Below are positions 60,659 to 64,000 of a stretch of DNA of 64,000 nt, in pieces. A model generated the notes under the pieces. That model was not told the DNA's origin and did no database searches. It saw only the letters and a list, made by a program, of their open reading frames with translations. Within the stretch, counting starts at the first letter, position 1; every line of letters starts with the position of its first letter. The position numbers were made by a program, and so were the translations under genes. Source of the stretch: Brevibacillus sp. DP1.3A (GTDB lineage: Bacteria; Bacillota; Bacilli; Brevibacillales; Brevibacillaceae); assembly GCF_013284245.2 (NCBI RefSeq), contig NZ_CP085876.1:458501-522500 (forward strand), in the 5' to 3' direction.

Positions 60659-60722
60659 ACTGTTCACCCGAGAACATGGCCCGCAATTCATATCGAGAAA
60701 AAGACGGAAGCGGTTCAGGCAT
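60642..60722 (-). CDS. Leader peptide, 26 codons, ahead of the MFS exporter
   Basis: A small gene with ATG at 60722 and TAA at 60642 (begins MPEPLPSFSR, ends GEQSVYCT). Its ribosome binding site is weak (an AGG immediately before the ATG). Its end lies in the 5' arm of the hairpin at 60623-60658, and the terminator 60520-60565 follows, as in ribosome-mediated attenuation of antibiotic resistance genes. Translation is not proven. Confidence 0.45.
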   Translation of the reverse strand: MPEPLPSFSRYELRAMFSGEQSVYCT

Positions 60723-60867
60723 CCTGCAGTTTCTAGCTTTTGATAGGGTTGTAAGAGGCAGTGCCCCTTAGAAGAGGCCCCACCTAAGCGAAGATAACTA
60801 CAGAAAACACCATGAACTCAGCACTCCCGTCTTTCAAATTTTTTACATAGGTAAACTCTTGTTGATT

Positions 60868-60897
60868 AGAATACTCGAAAGAGTCGAATTTATGCAA
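60868..60897 (-). promoter_or_regulatory. Possible promoter of the MFS leader
   Basis: Minus-strand TTGCAT (60897-60892), 18-bp spacer, TATTCT (60873-60868). Remainder of 60659-61017: a G/C-rich, structured stretch around 60760-60800 and an AT-rich region ahead of the aminopeptidase gene with no clear promoter. Confidence 0.4.
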
Positions 60898-61017
60898 GAT
60901 AATTTTTTGGTTTTTTTTGAATAGTACCAAGAACATCGAGAATTGAAAAAGGTACCTTCATTCGGTAAAATATTTTTTAACAATAACCAATCATGTTAGG
61001 AATGTGGGGGATATCGC

Positions 61018-62130
61018 ATGCTGGATACACGCATCGTCAAGCTGGCTACAAACTTGCTGAGCCATTCTGTACGCCTGAAGGAAAAAGAAAGCTTGTTGAT
61101 TGAAGTTCGTGGCGAGGGTCACGCTTTAGCGAAGGAATTGGTTAAGCAGGCGTACGACTTGGAAGCTTATCCGTTCGTACGGATTATTGACCCGTCTATC
61201 CAACGTGAGCTGATGCTCGGTGCAAGTGCAGAGCGTGCGACTCATTTGGCAAAATGGGAAGAGCCAATGTACAAAGATTTGAATACATATATCGTCATCA
61301 ATGGTCCGTCCAACGACAGTGAGATGGCCGATGTCCCGGTAGAGCGTCGTCGTGCACACCAAAGTGTGATGCAAGAATTGAATGACTACCTGACGAACAA
61401 TGTACGTTGGACACTACTCAACTACCCGACCACGGCTTTGGCGCAAAATGCCAACATGTCTACAGTCGCTTTTGAAGATTTTTATTTTGATGTATGTTCC
61501 GTGGACTATAAAAAGATGCACGAAGCCTTTTTGCCTTTGCAGCAATTGATGGATCGCACGGACAAAGTGCGTCTTGTTGGACCTGGAACAGATCTTCAAT
61601 TCTCGATCAAGGACATCCCTAGTATCATTTGCTCTGGCCTGCGCAACATTCCAGACGGCGAGATTTTTACAGCCCCAGTGCGTAACTCCGTGAATGGAAC
61701 CATTACGTACAACGCAGCAACAAGCTACATGGGTACGAAATTCGAAAATGTGTGCCTGAAGTTTGTAGACGGAAAAATCGTCGAAGCAACTTCTAACAAC
61801 ACCGAGAGACTCAACCAAATTTTTGATACGGACGAAGGAGCGCGCTACATCGGGGAATTCGCTATCGGCGTGCATCCGTACATCCTGCATCCAATGAATG
61901 ATATCTTGTTCGATGAAAAAATTGCCGGCAGCTTCCACTTCACTCCAGGCCGTGCATACGACAACGCAGATAATGGCAACCGCAGCCAAATTCACTGGGA
62001 TATGGTAAACATCCAGCGTCCTGAGTACGGCGGCGGCGAAATCTGGTTTGATGATGTGCTGATTCGCAAAGACGGTTTGTTCGTTTTGCCAGAGCTGCAA
62101 GGACTCAATCCGGAAAACTTAAAAGGGTAA
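61018..62130 (+). CDS. M29-family aminopeptidase (AmpS/PepS type)
   Basis: A 370-residue metallo-aminopeptidase. Family motifs include the N-terminal LLSHSVRLKEKESLLIEVRG, the metal-site EIFTAPVRNSVNGTITYN (Glu) and the C-terminal GSFHFTPGRAYDNADNGNRSQIHWDMV with His and Asp ligands. Releases N-terminal residues from peptides; cytoplasmic. ATG 61018 follows GGGGGATATCGC. Single gene with a terminator. Confidence 0.9.
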   Translation: MLDTRIVKLATNLLSHSVRLKEKESLLIEVRGEGHALAKELVKQAYDLEAYPFVRIIDPSIQRELMLGASAERATHLAKWEEPMYKDLNTYIVINGPSNDSEMADVPVERRRAHQSVMQELNDYLTNNVRWTLLNYPTTALAQNANMSTVAFEDFYFDVCSVDYKKMHEAFLPLQQLMDRTDKVRLVGPGTDLQFSIKDIPSIICSGLRNIPDGEIFTAPVRNSVNGTITYNAATSYMGTKFENVCLKFVDGKIVEATSNNTERLNQIFDTDEGARYIGEFAIGVHPYILHPMNDILFDEKIAGSFHFTPGRAYDNADNGNRSQIHWDMVNIQRPEYGGGEIWFDDVLIRKDGLFVLPELQGLNPENLKG

Positions 62131-62144
62131 GTTGATATAACAGG

Positions 62145-62173
62145 GCCATCATGCTTAGCGTGGTGGTTTTTTC
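62145..62173 (+). terminator. Intrinsic terminator of the aminopeptidase gene
   Basis: CCATCATGC pairs with GCGTGGTGG (two wobble pairs), followed by TTTTTT. Confidence 0.8.
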
Positions 62174-62198
62174 ACATTTTAACGTAGCTGTCGATGAG

Positions 62199-62399
62199 GG
62201 AAGAAGCGCATTTCCAGTCTACGCTTCGGCCTACGCCCTGCAAGGGGGATTGACTGTTCGCTCCGGAATAAATGGCGGGAGCGCTTCAAACGTAGAAGTT
62301 TCGAGGAAGGGTTTCATAAGTGAAGCTGAAAACCCCCGCCATTTATTCCGGAGCTGGGTTGGGCTCCAGAGGCGCTTGGACTGGAAATGCGCTTCTTCC
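62199..62399 (-). repeat. Double-stem element E, copy 4
   Basis: A perfect 21-bp outer stem joins 62199-62219 with 62379-62399. A perfect inner stem (CTCCGGAATAAATGGCGGG and its complement) encloses a ~55-nt loop. Read on the minus strand it carries CAGTCAATCCCCCTTGC. Near twin of copy 3, with compensated outer-stem change and a restored inner-stem pair. Confidence 0.75.
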
Positions 62400-62486
62400 T
62401 ACGGGGCTGTTGTTTCATTACATACACTCTCCCCTGAATATCAACCAAAACGCTCTAAAAGCACGAAGTAATCACAAGCTGTTCGT

Positions 62487-62565
62487 AAGCCCTGTCACAT
62501 GTCTGGAAGGAGACCGCCCGAACGAAGAGAGGATACAGGCGACTGGAAGACATGTGGCAGGGCTT
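62487..62565. other. Isolated 79-nt hairpin
   Basis: AAGCCCTGTCACATGTCT (62487-62504) pairs with AGACATGTGGCAGGGCTT (62548-62565): 18 bp with one G-U. The loop of 43 nt has a further CGCC/GGCG pairing. It is not followed by a T-run on either strand. It stands between element E copy 4 and the RluA gene. It may be a small structured RNA or a leader element; not a family I recognise. Confidence 0.45.
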
Positions 62566-62660
62566 CCCCCACCGCCAAACGTAAGAGGACGACTACAGAC
62601 GAGCATCTCGGGCAACCTTTTGCTACAATAAGAAAAAAGCATGGAACAGAGGGATTAGAC

Positions 62661-63581
62661 GTGAGCCGCAAAGAGTGGATCGAATACATCGTCAGTGAAC
62701 AAGACACGGGAATGAACGTAGAACAAATCGTCCGGCAAAAGCTCAACGTGTCGGGTCGTATGATGCAGCGGCTGACGAGAAGCAAGGGGGTTTTGCTCAA
62801 TCGCAAGCAGCCCTTCCTGCAAAGACAAGTAAAAGCAGGAGATACAATCGCTGTTCGGGTCATCGAGCGACAAGAGCTACCGTCTAGCCAGCCCCAGCAT
62901 GATACGAAGCCCGAGGGACCGATCACACCAATGCCGTCCATCGATATTTTGTACGAGGACGATCATCTCTTGATTGCAAACAAACCGGCAGGCATGATGG
63001 TGCACCCGATTAAACAAGAGACCGACACGTTGGTACATGCACTTGCTGCACGTGGTGAGCAGAAGAGCGTACATCCTGTGCATCGTCTGGATAAAGATAC
63101 ATCAGGAGCTATTCTCGTAGCCAAAAGCAGCTACGGTCATCAATTGGCTGACAGGCTACTGCGCGAAGGGGGCATTCATCGCGAGTATCTTGCCGTTGCC
63201 AGTGGCGTGCTCTCAGAGGGAGCTGGAACGATTGATGCGCCAATTGGCCGAGATGCGCGTCATCCTACGAAGCGCCGTGTCGTGGAGAGTGGCGATCCTG
63301 CCATCACGCATTACGAGGTGCAACAGACCTCTGAGGGAATGACGCTTGCGCGAGTCTGGCTGGAAACGGGTCGTACCCATCAGATTCGTGTTCACTTTGC
63401 CCACATTGGACACCCGCTTGCTGGCGATACGATGTACGGGGGAGCGAGAGGTTTGTTACGTCGACAGGCTCTGCATGCTTCGAAGTTGTCTTTTTTGCAT
63501 CCGCTTCTCGAAAAAGAGATTGTAGTCGAGGCACCGATACCATCAGATATGAAACGCTTGATGCAAGCGGAATTTAAATAA
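62661..63581 (+). CDS. RluA-family pseudouridine synthase
   Basis: A 306-residue enzyme: N-terminal S4-like RNA-binding stretch (about 20-75) and a catalytic domain with the HRLDKDTSG motif (catalytic Asp) and GRTHQIRVHFAHIGHPLAGD. Converts uridine to pseudouridine in rRNA or tRNA. GTG 62661 has AGAGGG ahead; an in-frame upstream stretch reaches into the 62487 hairpin and is not family-like. Specific target unknown. Confidence 0.87.
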   Translation: MSRKEWIEYIVSEQDTGMNVEQIVRQKLNVSGRMMQRLTRSKGVLLNRKQPFLQRQVKAGDTIAVRVIERQELPSSQPQHDTKPEGPITPMPSIDILYEDDHLLIANKPAGMMVHPIKQETDTLVHALAARGEQKSVHPVHRLDKDTSGAILVAKSSYGHQLADRLLREGGIHREYLAVASGVLSEGAGTIDAPIGRDARHPTKRRVVESGDPAITHYEVQQTSEGMTLARVWLETGRTHQIRVHFAHIGHPLAGDTMYGGARGLLRRQALHASKLSFLHPLLEKEIVVEAPIPSDMKRLMQAEFK

Positions 63582-63593
63582 GAATGGACAACA

Positions 63594-63628
63594 AATGAAA
63601 CCACCTTTACTAGGTGGTTTCATTTGTG
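63594..63628. terminator. Bidirectional intrinsic terminator
   Basis: AAATGAAACCACC pairs with GGTGGTTTCATTT (13 bp, 8-base loop) between convergent genes. Confidence 0.85.
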
Positions 63629-63671
63629 TATTTGGTAAAGGGAGATTGTGTCCGGCCAGCGTCCAGTTTCC

Positions 63672-64000
63672 CTAGTTAATCAAGCCATTTTCCGGCGTAA
63701 CGGCGAAATCATAGAAGACTCCTTTATGGTTGATCGATACCGTAACAGTCGGATTCCCCTTTTTCGTAAACGTATATACGTTATATTTGGACGAAACATT
63801 GTATCCGGTCAAATCGAGGTTGAAAACCTTTTTCATCAGCGGGTTGGCAGCAGCAATCGCCCTTTCTTTTGTAAAGAACGGTTTGGCAAACACCTTGGGA
63901 ATATCTTCGTCCGCGGTATAGTTCCCATCTCTGAACTCACTGATCATGGTCGCTGCCACTACTTTCCCTGTTTTCGCCCCTATGACGATTCTGTATTTTC
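63672..64000 (-). CDS. PepSY-domain protein (partial, N-terminus cut)
   Basis: The frame is open from the right edge to the TAG at 63672, about 109 codons. Visible: YRIVIGAKTGKVVAATMISEF, a hallmark of PepSY repeats, then AIAAANPLMKKVFNLDL and VTVSINHKGVFYDFAV. PepSY domains are found in secreted or membrane protease-inhibitor-like proteins. The N-terminal part, including any signal peptide, lies beyond the window. Confidence 0.7.
   Translation of the reverse strand, partial: KYRIVIGAKTGKVVAATMISEFRDGNYTADEDIPKVFAKPFFTKERAIAAANPLMKKVFNLDLTGYNVSSKYNVYTFTKKGNPTVTVSINHKGVFYDFAVTPENGLIN

Noticed and set aside
60776..60800. Resemblance to an M-box (magnesium) riboswitch start on the minus strand (TTCGCTTAGGTGGGGCC)
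   Set aside because: Only the first ~20 bases match; the later conserved M-box core and the closing stem are absent, and the downstream gene is a drug-efflux-type MFS protein.
62499..62660. N-terminal extension of the RluA gene in frame upstream
   Set aside because: It reads through a hairpin, is not family-like, and the GTG at 62661 has its own ribosome binding site.
1..64000. CRISPR arrays, rRNA, tRNA or prophage genes
   Set aside because: No evenly spaced short repeats, no tRNA cloverleaf or rRNA-like sequence, and no phage structural genes were seen by reading; a tRNAscan or CRISPR finder run was not possible.

Overview
The window looks like chromosomal DNA of a Brevibacillus-type member of the Bacillota (Paenibacillaceae). 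The grounds are: moderate GC; strong AGGAGG-type ribosome binding sites with frequent TTG and GTG starts; U-tailed intrinsic terminators; a sporulation lipoprotein of the YhcN/YlaJ family; an S-layer-homology protein; an ECF transporter; a GlpP antiterminator; and three leader riboswitches of Gram-positive type. The genus is an inference from gene content. I saw no rRNA, tRNA, CRISPR array or prophage.

Layout. 1-3.8 kb: arginine-type catabolism (rocB, IclR regulator, dimethylarginine hydrolase-like enzyme, amino-acid permease). 3.8-6.4 kb: an overlapping oxidase/PLP-enzyme pair. 6.4-8.3 kb: an FAD dehydrogenase behind PurR-like boxes and a guanine-type riboswitch. 8.4-12 kb: small membrane proteins, a MarR regulator, a DUF3298 protein and a chemoreceptor. 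12.1-18.7 kb: a SAM-I riboswitch ahead of a BMP-type nucleoside ABC transporter, a sulfite-oxidase-fold enzyme and a nucleoside phosphorylase. 18.9-21 kb: SulP transporter and ArsR regulator. 21.2-27.6 kb: a glpP-HAD-ugp-GDPD operon for glycerol-3-phosphate or glycerophosphodiester uptake, with an antitermination leader. 27.6-31.8 kb: a Cache chemoreceptor and a secreted gamma-glutamyltransferase under a c-di-GMP-I riboswitch. 31.9-35.8 kb: SET-domain protein, GlnRS and an APC permease. 36.4-40.5 kb: an ECF transporter operon with a hydrolase. 40.6-43.9 kb: sporulation lipoprotein and a two-subunit GMC dehydrogenase. 44-46.8 kb: a Cys/Met-type PLP lyase with a sigma-54 promoter and its likely enhancer-binding activator. 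46.9-52.9 kb: housekeeping and repair genes (ung, thiN, mutM family, NAT, ferredoxin, GNAT). 53-54.4 kb: an IS200/IS605-type remnant with intact tnpB. 54.5-64 kb: THUMP methyltransferase, SLH protein, MFS exporter with a leader-peptide attenuator, M29 aminopeptidase, RluA synthase and a PepSY protein cut by the window edge.

Two classes of dispersed element stand out. One is a ~200-nt double-stem element present four times (18690, 35791, 36112, 62199). Its stems differ between copies but stay perfectly paired, while a CAGTSAATCCC motif and parts of the loop are conserved. The other is a 166-bp element present twice (11935, 37859) plus a remnant at 13569; its 13-bp terminal arms carry compensated changes, and one copy has inserted between two ECF ATPase genes.

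Regulatory logic. Two loci carry PurR-like boxes together with a metabolite riboswitch (guanine at 6.7 kb, SAM at 12.2 kb), which suggests uncharacterised purine/methyl-nucleoside functions. All functional statements rest on reading motifs by eye; no database search or folding program was run.
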